The position numbers and the translations under genes are program-made. 64,000 bases of DNA from Chloroflexota bacterium. Lineage in GTDB: Bacteria; Chloroflexota; Dehalococcoidia; Lucifugimonadales; Lucifugimonadaceae. The DNA lies in the NCBI GenBank assembly GCA_009838175.1, contig VXSB01000014.1, forward strand, positions 1 through 64,000. Reading direction: 5' to 3'. Numbering within the stretch: position 1 is the first letter of the stretch; each line of letters opens with the position of its first letter. The notes beneath the pieces are model-generated. The model was given only the letters and a program-made list of their open reading frames with translations. It ran no database searches and was not told the DNA's origin. Positions 24,717-33,450 of this stretch are shown here, in pieces.

Positions 24717-27700
24717 TTACGGCGCTACCGTAGTGCCGTCTGGGAAGAAGACCCAGATGCCTTCACCGATTACCATCGCATCGCTGCCTTCAAGGACGTA
24801 GTAGCCGTTGGCGATCGCATCCCAGATGTAGGCGCGCTTGAAGCCTGGCATGTAGTCATCAGCGGTCACAATCACACCGTCAGGATTCTCAGTAGTCTTG
24901 TCGCTGTCCCTCAAATCCTTGCCGAAGTGATCCTCGGTCTGGTCACCGTCTTGGTCGACGACTCCGATGAAGTTCCAACCCGGGACAGTCTGGATACCTA
25001 CCGGATTCGGCTTCCCGCCAGTCTCGCGGTTGATCGGGCCTTCAAGATCGACGCTCTGCTTGATGAACGCCATCGAGTGCACCCAGTATCCGTACCGAAC
25101 CACTACGTCGGTCAGCGGCGCGAAGTCCATGCTGGTCGTCCATACGCCGTCGACACGGGACGCGATGCTCCATGCCCCATTCGAATTCATCGGGTTCCAT
25201 CCGACCACACGGTCGATAGCCGGGTCGGTAAACACTGCGTCAAGCGCGGTGTCGACCGGGTTAGCCGGGAACGAGATCGCGTTCCAACCAGCGGAGATGT
25301 CCAGCACGAACGGATCGCGCTGCGTGACAGTGAAGGTGAACTTCTTCCCTCCCTTAGGAGCGTTGTCAGCCGCGTCGCGGGCATCAAACTCTACCGTGTG
25401 TTCGCCGTAGTCCAACGCCTCGGGCCAGTACAGGAACCGGTTCTCACCGATGTTGTCCAACGAGCCCAAAACATCCGTTTTGTCGACCATCAACTTGGTC
25501 ACCTTGACGTTGGTGCGCTCGCCTGCAAAGTCGAGCAGAACGAACGGACGCGGCTCCGCAACATCAGAGTTGGGGTCTGGTTGCACATCGCCGCCAAGTG
25601 TGCTCAATGGGCTGTTGAACGTCGTGTCGAGCGTGAACGCCGCCGTCTCTAAGCCATAGTTGTCGCACGAGTTATCGGCAGGGTCGCACGGACTGTTATC
25701 GCTATCGTAGTAGTCGAAACTGCCACGGTCACGGCCCCATACAACGACCGTCAGGCCACCGTCAGGAAGTTCCCGGTTACGCCAAGCGTAGACCCAGTTG
25801 TTGCCCGGACGCGCTAGCGACGACGAGTCGTTGAATGTCAGGTCCGCGGTGCTCCCGCATCCACTGTTCATCTCGAGATCGGTATCAGCGTCGTAGCCCA
25901 TACGGTTAGCCTCGAAGCGACCCAAGCCATAATCTATGTCCTCGCCCTTATCGTCCGTTGCGAGTGCACTGCCAGGGGCCTTGGTCTTCGTTTCGTTGAA
26001 CTTTATGTTCGAGCAGACCACCGACACCTTCGGCGCGCCGTTGATGTCCTCGTCCGACTCGATCGCGATGTCAATCGTTTCCTTCGTCAGCATTGCCGGG
26101 CTTTCGCCACCAACGCCAGTGCCGGAACCGCCGCTCAAGGTCAACGTGAAGACTGGCAGGATGCCGTCCCGTACCTTGAATGAACTCGTCTTGTCGCCAT
26201 TATCTACAGGATTGAGAATGTGCTCGGTGCTGCTGAGGATGTTGCCAGCCAAGTCTTCGACCTCGCGGCCTTCTGCGATGCTCAACGTCGGACGGGCATC
26301 AGATGCCAGCTCCTCATCGAGCTTCAGGAAGACCAACTGGTCTTTCACCATGACATCGGCGATGGAGATACCGTTGCCATCGTCATCCTCAAGCGTGAAG
26401 GTACCGCTGTCGATCAGCGAGCCGTTTACCGAGTTGTCGAATACGACCATGACAGAACTACGGTCTCTGATCGGAGAAGCGTCGTCCAAGCCGTAGAAGC
26501 CAGTCGCGGTCTTGTTCGCGTAGATGTACGGATCAACCTCATCGAGATGGACAATGTGGTGCGAGAAGACGCCAAGCACTCTCGGCACCTTGCGATCGTT
26601 CATCTTCGCGCCCAAGTCGTTGATGAAGGTCGGTTTTGCAGGATCGCTGTCGGAGAATCCCACGTTTCCAGCGAGGTCCCGCACCAGCGCTTGGAACTCG
26701 ATCATGTGGTTGAACGCGCCGTCCGGGAAGACGAAGCCCTCCTTTTCATCGAAGTCAATCTCAATCTCGTCGGCAAACTCGCCGTCTGGAGCGCCGTTGG
26801 CGTAGGCGTCAGCCTCGACTGATCGGTGCGTCTTACCACCCCGTACAACCGTAAGGTCAGCTGCCCTCCATGTTCCAGGATCGATGACACCATACTTATA
26901 TGTGGTGTCGTAGCCTTCGTATTCCAAACGTCGGTCGATCCCATCGGCTTTGGTCGTAGTTACGTCCGCGGTAATACCGCTCAACACTTTCACCGTATCG
27001 TCCGGGTTGTTGTCGACGTCGAGCTGGAAGGTCTCTGCTGCCAATCCGGCATCACCATCGTTGATCGTGCCGACGAACGACGGCTTCTCGTCGTCGCTAC
27101 GGCTGTTGTGAACCGGCGAATCTATGTTGATCACTGGCGGATCAATATCGATCTGGATCGTGAACGAGCGCGACTGCCCGTCGCTGTCGCGGTAGCTGAT
27201 GACTACCGGCCCGTTTCCAACGCCTAGATACGCGCCGTCAGCCACCGTGGCACCCGAGGCATCACCCACCATGGGATTATCGATATCACCTACATTCTCT
27301 CCCCAGCTGGTTCTCACATCATCACCAGCGTCACCATCACCATCGGCATCCGTCAAGCGCAGGAAGCCTTGATATACGCCGTCGAACAGCCCGGTCTCAC
27401 GCAAGAACAGATCCGCGACACCATCATTGCCGTCCGAAGTTGCACGCACGAGCAAGGCGGTATTGTTCTCCTTCTCGGCCTCAGTGAAGACGACGTCGGA
27501 CTCGCCATTGTTGGCATTGGTATCAGGACTCGGGCATTCGCCATCGGTATCCAAGGCAACATTGCAGTACTTCTGCCCACCGTCCAAATTCTCTCGATCA
27601 CTGGTCTCGTAGTAGATGACCTGGAGCACAATTGCGCCGCCAGTCGGCACACTGACATTCAAAACCATTGCCGGCGTTCCGTTTTCACCCGAAACCACGT

Positions 27701-28571
27701 CTTCGTCGAGCTTGACGTTGCCGTCAAGCTCCTTGAACGCACTGCCGGCAGGGCACGTGCCATCAGTGTCGTCATCCACGCATCCGAAGAACCTTACCTT
27801 CCCGCCATCATCGCGCGATGCGATCGGCATGAAAGGATTGGTTGCGTCACTGCCTTGGAAAACGACGGGATAGGAGCCAGAGATCGTGTAGTTCTGGGTA
27901 GCACCGATATGTGGAGTCTGCAACGTCAAGGTTGCCAATGCTTCTGACTCCACGCCAACCGCATCGGCAACCACCTTCAAGGAGCCGCCGAGGCCCGGGC
28001 CATCTTCGGGATCAGTAGCCGGGGGGACCGCGTCAAGCTGGTAAACGTAATCGGAAACCAGAGTACCGTCTGAAGAAAATACAGGCGGTGAGCCAGGGGT
28101 AGCCGCAATTGCTCTCCCCGCAGGAGGGGCGATGTTAGAAGTGATACCAGTCTCAGTTTCAATCGCAATCAAAACCGGGTCTCTGCGGTCGCGGCCGGTG
28201 TCTTTGATGCTGATCTTTATCAAGTCAGCGTTGACGATGATTCCGCGTGGCGCTTCTGAAGCCGTCTTCGGGTCGTGGGCGTAGGTGGCGTAGAGTTCAT
28301 CGACCTCGATGGCCGCGCTCAGTGGGTTCTGCTCGAAGAAGGCCTTAGTGTTGCCGACCTCCCCAGTCGCCACTTCGCCATCACCGTCGATGTCCTTGCA
28401 ATCGTTGATGCCCAACGCATCGGAGTTCGTCGTTGTGCACGCGCCCACGTTCATGGCGTCGATCGTTCCGGTAGCTGCGCTGACTTCTTCGGTCGCACCT
28501 CTGCCAGCCACTACGGCGACAGTAAATGCGAGCACTGCCAGTGCTGTCAAGATTCTCGCTGAAAGCTGCAC
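24717..28571 (-). CDS. Giant secreted surface protein, paralogue 3
   Basis: Protein of 1284 residues. It starts at GTG 28571 behind AGGAGG with 8-base spacing. The signal peptide 'MQLSARILTALAVLAFTVAV' is related to, but not identical with, those of paralogues 1 and 2. The two-Cys N-terminal segment is 'NVGACTTTNSDALGINDC'. Shared blocks include 'YATYAHDPKTASEAPRGI', 'LRLTDADGDGDAGDD', 'PPVINIDSPVHNSRSDDE', 'VMVVFDNSVNGS', 'DLAGNILSS', 'TLSGGSGTGVGGE', 'SLARPGNNWVYAWRN', then 'AGWNAISFPANPVD' and 'PGWNFIGVVDQDGDQTED', ending 'GIWVFFPDGTTVAP'. It has an extra insertion in the last GWN unit ('DKTTENPDGVIV'). A conserved GGTATCATATA-type site lies about 160 bp upstream. Function unknown; probably cell-surface. 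Confidence 0.85.
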   Translation of the reverse strand: MQLSARILTALAVLAFTVAVVAGRGATEEVSAATGTIDAMNVGACTTTNSDALGINDCKDIDGDGEVATGEVGNTKAFFEQNPLSAAIEVDELYATYAHDPKTASEAPRGIIVNADLIKISIKDTGRDRRDPVLIAIETETGITSNIAPPAGRAIAATPGSPPVFSSDGTLVSDYVYQLDAVPPATDPEDGPGLGGSLKVVADAVGVESEALATLTLQTPHIGATQNYTISGSYPVVFQGSDATNPFMPIASRDDGGKVRFFGCVDDDTDGTCPAGSAFKELDGNVKLDEDVVSGENGTPAMVLNVSVPTGGAIVLQVIYYETSDRENLDGGQKYCNVALDTDGECPSPDTNANNGESDVVFTEAEKENNTALLVRATSDGNDGVADLFLRETGLFDGVYQGFLRLTDADGDGDAGDDVRTSWGENVGDIDNPMVGDASGATVADGAYLGVGNGPVVISYRDSDGQSRSFTIQIDIDPPVINIDSPVHNSRSDDEKPSFVGTINDGDAGLAAETFQLDVDNNPDDTVKVLSGITADVTTTKADGIDRRLEYEGYDTTYKYGVIDPGTWRAADLTVVRGGKTHRSVEADAYANGAPDGEFADEIEIDFDEKEGFVFPDGAFNHMIEFQALVRDLAGNVGFSDSDPAKPTFINDLGAKMNDRKVPRVLGVFSHHIVHLDEVDPYIYANKTATGFYGLDDASPIRDRSSVMVVFDNSVNGSLIDSGTFTLEDDDGNGISIADVMVKDQLVFLKLDEELASDARPTLSIAEGREVEDLAGNILSSTEHILNPVDNGDKTSSFKVRDGILPVFTLTLSGGSGTGVGGESPAMLTKETIDIAIESDEDINGAPKVSVVCSNIKFNETKTKAPGSALATDDKGEDIDYGLGRFEANRMGYDADTDLEMNSGCGSTADLTFNDSSSLARPGNNWVYAWRNRELPDGGLTVVVWGRDRGSFDYYDSDNSPCDPADNSCDNYGLETAAFTLDTTFNSPLSTLGGDVQPDPNSDVAEPRPFVLLDFAGERTNVKVTKLMVDKTDVLGSLDNIGENRFLYWPEALDYGEHTVEFDARDAADNAPKGGKKFTFTVTQRDPFVLDISAGWNAISFPANPVDTALDAVFTDPAIDRVVGWNPMNSNGAWSIASRVDGVWTTSMDFAPLTDVVVRYGYWVHSMAFIKQSVDLEGPINRETGGKPNPVGIQTVPGWNFIGVVDQDGDQTEDHFGKDLRDSDKTTENPDGVIVTADDYMPGFKRAYIWDAIANGYYVLEGSDAMVIGEGIWVFFPDGTTVAP

Positions 28572-29008
28572 GCTTCAGTCCTCCTGCTTACTTTCCCGGC
28601 ACGATCGTGCGCAGATTTGCTCAACTGCAAAGCTAAGCGAAGTCCGCAACGCCCTCTGTCCGGATCTGTGCGATGTTTGCATAATACTTGCAAGCGCGCC
28701 AACGCGCAACGCGCGCGACGTGCCATGAAAAGTATATGATACCCAATTCACTCTGCGCGCGTAAACCCCCAATTAATCGATTCATTGATTTTCGCGCATC
28801 TCTCCCCTTTTTGCGTCAGCAAAAGGGGGACGCGTCAAGCGAAGCGAGACGCAGGGGGTGCCCGTGGCCATTTGAACTATGATCGCCATGATGTTCAATG
28901 ATTGCCATGATCCGCCTCCCGTCCGCCCCTCTGGATTCCCGCCTACGCGGGAATGACGGCGGAGCATCACAGTTCAAAAAACATCCTTACGCATCCTAGT
29001 ACATAAGA

Positions 29009-29035
29009 TAGGGGCAGGTTTGAAACCTGCCCCTA
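29009..29035 (-). terminator. Palindrome downstream of surface-protein gene 4
   Basis: Perfect 13-bp inverted repeat TAGGGGCAGGTTT / AAACCTGCCCCTA around a single G. It lies 65 bp beyond the stop of paralogue 4, where a terminator is expected, but it lacks a T-run on the minus strand. It may be a dispersed palindromic repeat doing double duty. Confidence 0.45.
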
Positions 29036-29049
29036 CTACTTCACCTTCC

Positions 29050-29087
29050 CCCTCTCCCTTGATGGGAGAGGGTTGGGGTGAGGGTGA
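29050..29087. repeat. REP-like palindrome
   Basis: CCCTCTCCC (29050-29058), loop TTGAT, GGGAGAGGG (29064-29072), then 'TTGGGGTGAGGGTGA'. It is nearly identical to the copy at 1563-1602 and sits just after the stop of paralogue 4. Confidence 0.8.
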
Positions 29088-29099
29088 TCGCTGTTTGCC

Positions 29100-32000
29100 C
29101 TACGGCGCGATACCCGTGCCTTCTGGGTAGTAGACCCAGACGCCGTCGCCGATCGTCATCGTGTCGTCCGGACGCACCACGTCGAAGCGGCTGAACGTCG
29201 CATCCCACGTGTACGCTCGCACGTACGTCGAGCCCAGATACTCTCCGGCCGGGATGAACCTCTTGTCGCTGCCCCTCAGGTCGATGCCGAAGTGGTCCTC
29301 GGTCTGGTCGCCGTCCTGGTCGACCACGCCGACGAAGTTCCAACCCGGTTCCGTCGGGATCGAGATCAGGATCGGAGTGCCGCCAGCGTCGCGTGACGTG
29401 CCGCCCTTAAGCTCGACAGCCTGCCGCACGAAGCCGTCTGACTTCACCCAGTATCCGTACTTCGCCCGAATCTCGTTCAGCGCGCCGTACTTCTCGTTCG
29501 ATTCCCAGACACCGTCACGCCGCATCGCGATGCGCCAGCCCTGAGTGTCCCAACCGATGACCGTCGTAATGGCCGGGTCGGTGAAGACCGAGCCGATAGC
29601 CGTGTCAACCGGATCGGCTGGTACCGAGATGGCGTTCCACCCCGCGTTCAGTCCGATCACGAAGTCGCCACGTGCCACTGTTTCGAACTCGTAGCTGAAG
29701 GAAGCGGGGTTGCCCGCAGCGTCCGTAGCCTCGACCTCGACCTCGTGATCGCCTTGCGACAGGCTCTCAGGCCAGTACACGAACCGGTTGTGGTCAGGCT
29801 GCTCGAACTCGCTGGCGACCTCTACGCCGTCTAGCTCTACAGAGTCGAGCGTTACCGTCGTGCCCTCGTTGAACTCGATCAGCACGAACGGACGCGCCTC
29901 TTTAGTCACCCCGTCCGGAGCAGGCTGCAAGTCGCCGCCTTTGCTGACGTCGCCGCTCGGGTCCGGATATATCACCTTGGTGTCCAATGTGAACTCAGCC
30001 GATGCCGAGCCCCAGTTCTGCTTGCTGTAGCTCGAGCGGTCACGGGCAAACGCTACCGCGGTTACCGCACCATCTTGCAACTTCTGCAACGCGCCTGTCT
30101 GGTTCTCCCAAAGGGAATCCCAGTTCTCGCCCGGGCGAGACCGCGACGGGACATCGGACCACTGGAAGTCGTCCTCGAAGTCGTCATCCGGGTTTGCGTC
30201 GTAGCCGCAGGTGAATTGGTACGAGGGAGCGCTGCCCGTCCTCGGCGATGTCATGTTTGTCTCGATTTCGGGCTTCCCGCTGAACGAACCGTTGTGTGCC
30301 GCTACGAAGTCGTCAATGTCGTGGTTGACCACGCCGGAAGCGTTTTCTGCCACACTGCCACTGACGGAGGGGGTTCCGCCCGTCTTCCAAGCTAGGCTGC
30401 TGCAGACGGCCGCTATCCGCGGATTGCCTGACAGAGCCTCGTCTGAGGACACATGGATAGTGATCGTGTCCTTGGTCAGCTTCTCAGGGCCTTCATTCCC
30501 GGTACCGCTGCCGGAACCGCCGCTAAGCGTAACTGTCAGCCTAGGCGAGATGCCGTCCTTAGCCTCGAACTCGTCCTGCTCCCTGCCGAACGTCTCGTTG
30601 CCGGCCATGTCTTCAACCTTCTCGCCGTTGACGATGTCGACCATAGGCGTGGCGTCGGACGCCAGCTCGGAGTCGAGCCTCAAGAAGACGTATTTCTTGT
30701 CTACCTTGTGGTCCACCACGCTCGCCGCCGAGCCGTCGTCCAGCTTCACCGAGAAGGTGCTGTTGGAGACCGAGCTCGCCGCGATCGGGCCATCGAAAAC
30801 TACCATGACGCTGGAACGATCTTGAATCGTCGGGTTGCCCTTGGAGTCGAGACCATAGAAACCGGTCGCCGTCTGTTCTTCGATGAGATCGGGGTCTTTC
30901 TCGTCCAACGTGATCACGTGGGCCGAGTAGTAACCGAGAACTTGCTTCGCTATTTCCTTGTCGCGATCCGCGTCTTTGATCCCAAGGTCGTTGATGAAGC
31001 GCGGGTTCGCAGGATCGGAGTCCGAGAAGCCGATGTTGCCGGCCATGTCCAGAACGAACGCTTGGAAGTCGATCTCATACTCCATGTCGCGAATCTCGGC
31101 ATCTCGGCTGCCGTCCCGCAGATCGAGCCGAATCGAGTCGTCAAACGTGCCACGGTTAGAACCGTCGTCGTAAGACTCTGCCAAGATGTGGCACAAGTTT
31201 TGGTCGCTGCACGAATCGTCCATGAGGTTGTAGAGGTCCGAAGCCATCGCGACGCCCACCGTGTGATCGTCGTCATCGGCGTAACCTGTGTACTCGCCTC
31301 TGTGAGTCACTCTACCCGTGCCATCATCACCAGTGCCCTTGACCTCGCTCGCAGTTGGTGCCTCAACGGGATTCTCATTCAGCACGTAGTCCGAGTTCTT
31401 GCCCTGACTATCGACCTGATTGTCGATAACTAGGCGGAACGACTTGTCGGCAAGACCAGAGTCGATGTCTTCGATAGTTCCCGAGAAGTCGGGCGACTGG
31501 TCGTCGCTTGACGATCCGTGAGCCGGAGACGAAACGTTGATCGTCGGCGGATGAGCGTCGATCTCGATGCGCAACATCTGCGGCTTGCCGTCAGAGTCGC
31601 GGTACTCGATAGTTATCGGACCGCTCTGGACGCCCAGTACCGCCGCGCTATCGGTAGTCAGATTGCCTTTGGTATCGGTATCGTCAGTGCCATCCATCGT
31701 TGCAAGACCCCAGTTGGACGGCTGATTGCCAGTAGCAACACTGTCGCTGTCTGGACCCTGTCCGTCGGCATCAGTCAGACGGAGGTAACCCCGGTACACG
31801 CCGCTGAATCGCGCGGTCTCCTTCAAGTAGAGGTTCGCCGACCGGTCGTCGCCGTCCGAACTCGCCGTAACTTTCAACGCGGTGTTGCGGTCTTGCTCAT
31901 TATCGGTATAGACGACGTTTCTTTCGCCGTCTCGCTCATCAGCAGGATCGCCATCGTCTGTGGAAGTAGCATCGCATCGCCACTCGTCCATGTTGTTGAT

Positions 32001-33065
32001 CCGCTTTTCAGTAGGCGACACTTTGTTGTCGTCAGAGTCGTCTGGACAAGTCCAATAAGCTTCACCACCAATTAAGTTCTCCCGATCGCTCGTCCGGTAG
32101 TAGATGGCAAGAATGACGACATGTTTATTGGTAGGCACACTCGCATTGACGCCCAACCAAGGTGCAGTATCTCCAGATGCTTCACCGTTCGACGCATCCT
32201 CGTCAACTTCCAGTTCGTCAAGCCTCTCGATCGTCTCTCCGGCATCTGCGCAATCACCGTCTAGATCGGCACCAGCACCGTCGCCATCTAAACAACCGTA
32301 GAACCTTACAACAGCCCCATCATCGACCTTGAAATCTCCGGGATCGAATTGCCAATCGGGAGAAGCGGCATCGTTAGTGCTACTACCGTCGTCTTTTCCT
32401 TGTCGCCTAAAGTTCAACGTGTAGTTGCCGCTATTCTGGATTAACGAAGCGGCCGTGCCAGTTGCAACAACTGATTGGTAAACCTCAATGCCATCGTCAA
32501 TAGCGTCCTCAGACGTGAACATGATGTCGTCTTCGGGTGTGCCGTCAGTCGTGTCTGGGTCGCCATGCTGGTAATCTAGGTTGTCCTTGTCCAGGTCTTC
32601 CCTGATGATTTGACCCAACAATTTGGTTGCCGGGTTACTGTCGGCATCGTCATCGTCTAATCCGGCAGTAGTGTTCGATTCTCCACGAATCAGCACACCT
32701 GACCGCTTGTCGCGGTCGGAGTCTGCGATGCTGATCTGGAGCAGGTCGGAATTCATGAGGATAGCTCTAGGCTCGTCCTCATTCTTGGGGTCGTGCGCGT
32801 AAGTCGCGTAGAGGGTCGAGACCTCGGTGATCTTAGTCCGGATATCCTCACCGTCGGCACCCGTGCCGGCTACGCCCTTTGACAACGCATTGCAGTCGCC
32901 CTTGAAAACCGTGCCGTCAGTGGTCAGGCATGTACCCACGTTCATGGCGGCGATGCTGCCGGCGGAGGCATCGGCCGTCGGAGTGTGCTGCTCTGCCGAC
33001 TGCATCACGAACAGCGCGCCGATTAGCGTAAAGAGTGCCAGCGCACCCAGCATCTTCGATTTCAT
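29100..33065 (-). CDS. Giant secreted surface protein, paralogue 4
   Basis: The longest member, 1321 residues from ATG 33065. This start is chosen because the following residues form a clean signal peptide ('MKSKMLGALALFTLIGALFV'), and a purine-rich GAGAGAGAATAAGC precedes it; an upstream in-frame extension to 33158 would add 31 hydrophilic residues. The two-Cys segment, 'YATYAHDPKNEDEPRAI', 'LRLTDADGQGPDSD', 'PPTINVSSPAHGSSSDDQ', 'VMVVFDGPIAASS', 'DMAGNETF', 'TLSGGSGSGTGNE', 'SRPGENWDSLWEN' and the GWN module ('AGWNAISVPADPVD', 'PGWNFVGVVDQDGDQTED') follow family order, ending 'GVWVYYPEGTGIAP'. It resembles paralogue 5 more than 1-3 in the final 200 residues. Extra Asp-rich insertions occur in the first third. 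Function unknown. Confidence 0.85.
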   Translation of the reverse strand: MKSKMLGALALFTLIGALFVMQSAEQHTPTADASAGSIAAMNVGTCLTTDGTVFKGDCNALSKGVAGTGADGEDIRTKITEVSTLYATYAHDPKNEDEPRAILMNSDLLQISIADSDRDKRSGVLIRGESNTTAGLDDDDADSNPATKLLGQIIREDLDKDNLDYQHGDPDTTDGTPEDDIMFTSEDAIDDGIEVYQSVVATGTAASLIQNSGNYTLNFRRQGKDDGSSTNDAASPDWQFDPGDFKVDDGAVVRFYGCLDGDGAGADLDGDCADAGETIERLDELEVDEDASNGEASGDTAPWLGVNASVPTNKHVVILAIYYRTSDRENLIGGEAYWTCPDDSDDNKVSPTEKRINNMDEWRCDATSTDDGDPADERDGERNVVYTDNEQDRNTALKVTASSDGDDRSANLYLKETARFSGVYRGYLRLTDADGQGPDSDSVATGNQPSNWGLATMDGTDDTDTKGNLTTDSAAVLGVQSGPITIEYRDSDGKPQMLRIEIDAHPPTINVSSPAHGSSSDDQSPDFSGTIEDIDSGLADKSFRLVIDNQVDSQGKNSDYVLNENPVEAPTASEVKGTGDDGTGRVTHRGEYTGYADDDDHTVGVAMASDLYNLMDDSCSDQNLCHILAESYDDGSNRGTFDDSIRLDLRDGSRDAEIRDMEYEIDFQAFVLDMAGNIGFSDSDPANPRFINDLGIKDADRDKEIAKQVLGYYSAHVITLDEKDPDLIEEQTATGFYGLDSKGNPTIQDRSSVMVVFDGPIAASSVSNSTFSVKLDDGSAASVVDHKVDKKYVFLRLDSELASDATPMVDIVNGEKVEDMAGNETFGREQDEFEAKDGISPRLTVTLSGGSGSGTGNEGPEKLTKDTITIHVSSDEALSGNPRIAAVCSSLAWKTGGTPSVSGSVAENASGVVNHDIDDFVAAHNGSFSGKPEIETNMTSPRTGSAPSYQFTCGYDANPDDDFEDDFQWSDVPSRSRPGENWDSLWENQTGALQKLQDGAVTAVAFARDRSSYSKQNWGSASAEFTLDTKVIYPDPSGDVSKGGDLQPAPDGVTKEARPFVLIEFNEGTTVTLDSVELDGVEVASEFEQPDHNRFVYWPESLSQGDHEVEVEATDAAGNPASFSYEFETVARGDFVIGLNAGWNAISVPADPVDTAIGSVFTDPAITTVIGWDTQGWRIAMRRDGVWESNEKYGALNEIRAKYGYWVKSDGFVRQAVELKGGTSRDAGGTPILISIPTEPGWNFVGVVDQDGDQTEDHFGIDLRGSDKRFIPAGEYLGSTYVRAYTWDATFSRFDVVRPDDTMTIGDGVWVYYPEGTGIAP

Positions 33066-33450
33066 GCTTATTCTCTCTCTCATGCGGTTCTCACTCACTG
33101 TCTTGTGGGTCACCGTATTGTCGATAGAACCTTGCCGATACACTCTCCGCGCAAGCAAGCGGCAACCCGCTCACATACACAAAGACGCGCCACTCGGCGT
33201 TCATGTTCCCGAATATACGAACCTCAGCGAATCCGAATCAACGCACCACAACGCGTTTAGCGAAGCATTTTCCGTGGGAAGCACAGCCGTCATTCCCGCG
33301 CCTCCACCGTCATTCCGGCGAAAGCCGGAATCCAGAGGGGCGGGGCAGACAATGCGACGTACCTCCCCTTTTTGCGTCAGCAAGATCCCTTCCCTCCCCC
33401 TCTCTGAGGGGGAATTGAAGGGGGTGCTGCGAAGCGAGACGCAGGGGGTT
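33066..33450. other. Gene-free junction between paralogues 4 and 5
   Basis: No supported gene. It contains the leader of paralogue 4, a palindrome ATTCCGGCGAAAGCCGGAAT (about 33313-33332), and a nested repeat (33362-33450). In the latter the 'CCCCTTTTTGCGTCAGCAA...GCGAAGCGAGACGCAGGGGG' element is split by a 'CCCTCCCCCTCTCTGAGGGGGAA'-type insert. The repeat ends within a few bases of the paralogue 5 stop. Confidence 0.65.

Larger units (their letters stand above)
28572..29099. other. Gene-free junction between paralogues 3 and 4
   Basis: No gene is supported. It contains the leader of paralogue 3 with a TATCATATA -10-like site (complement of about 28733-28741), the 'CCCCTTTTTGCGTCAGC...GACGCAGGGGG' repeat (28803-28858), an element with ends GAACTATGAT (28874) and ATCACAGTTC (to 28975) that encloses the palindrome ATTCCCGCCTACGCGGGAAT, the palindrome at 29009-29035, and a CCCTCTCCC REP. 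Confidence 0.7.

Noticed and set aside
30453-31433. Long plus-strand open frame inside surface paralogue 4, and similar ones at 39417-40340 and 2973-3887
   Set aside because: The antisense or shifted frames have unnatural composition, and the real genes have signal peptides or conserved motifs in the other frame.
18941-33450. A CRISPR array, suggested by many short repeats between the surface genes
   Set aside because: Repeats are of several kinds, few in number, irregularly spaced, and there are no cas genes.
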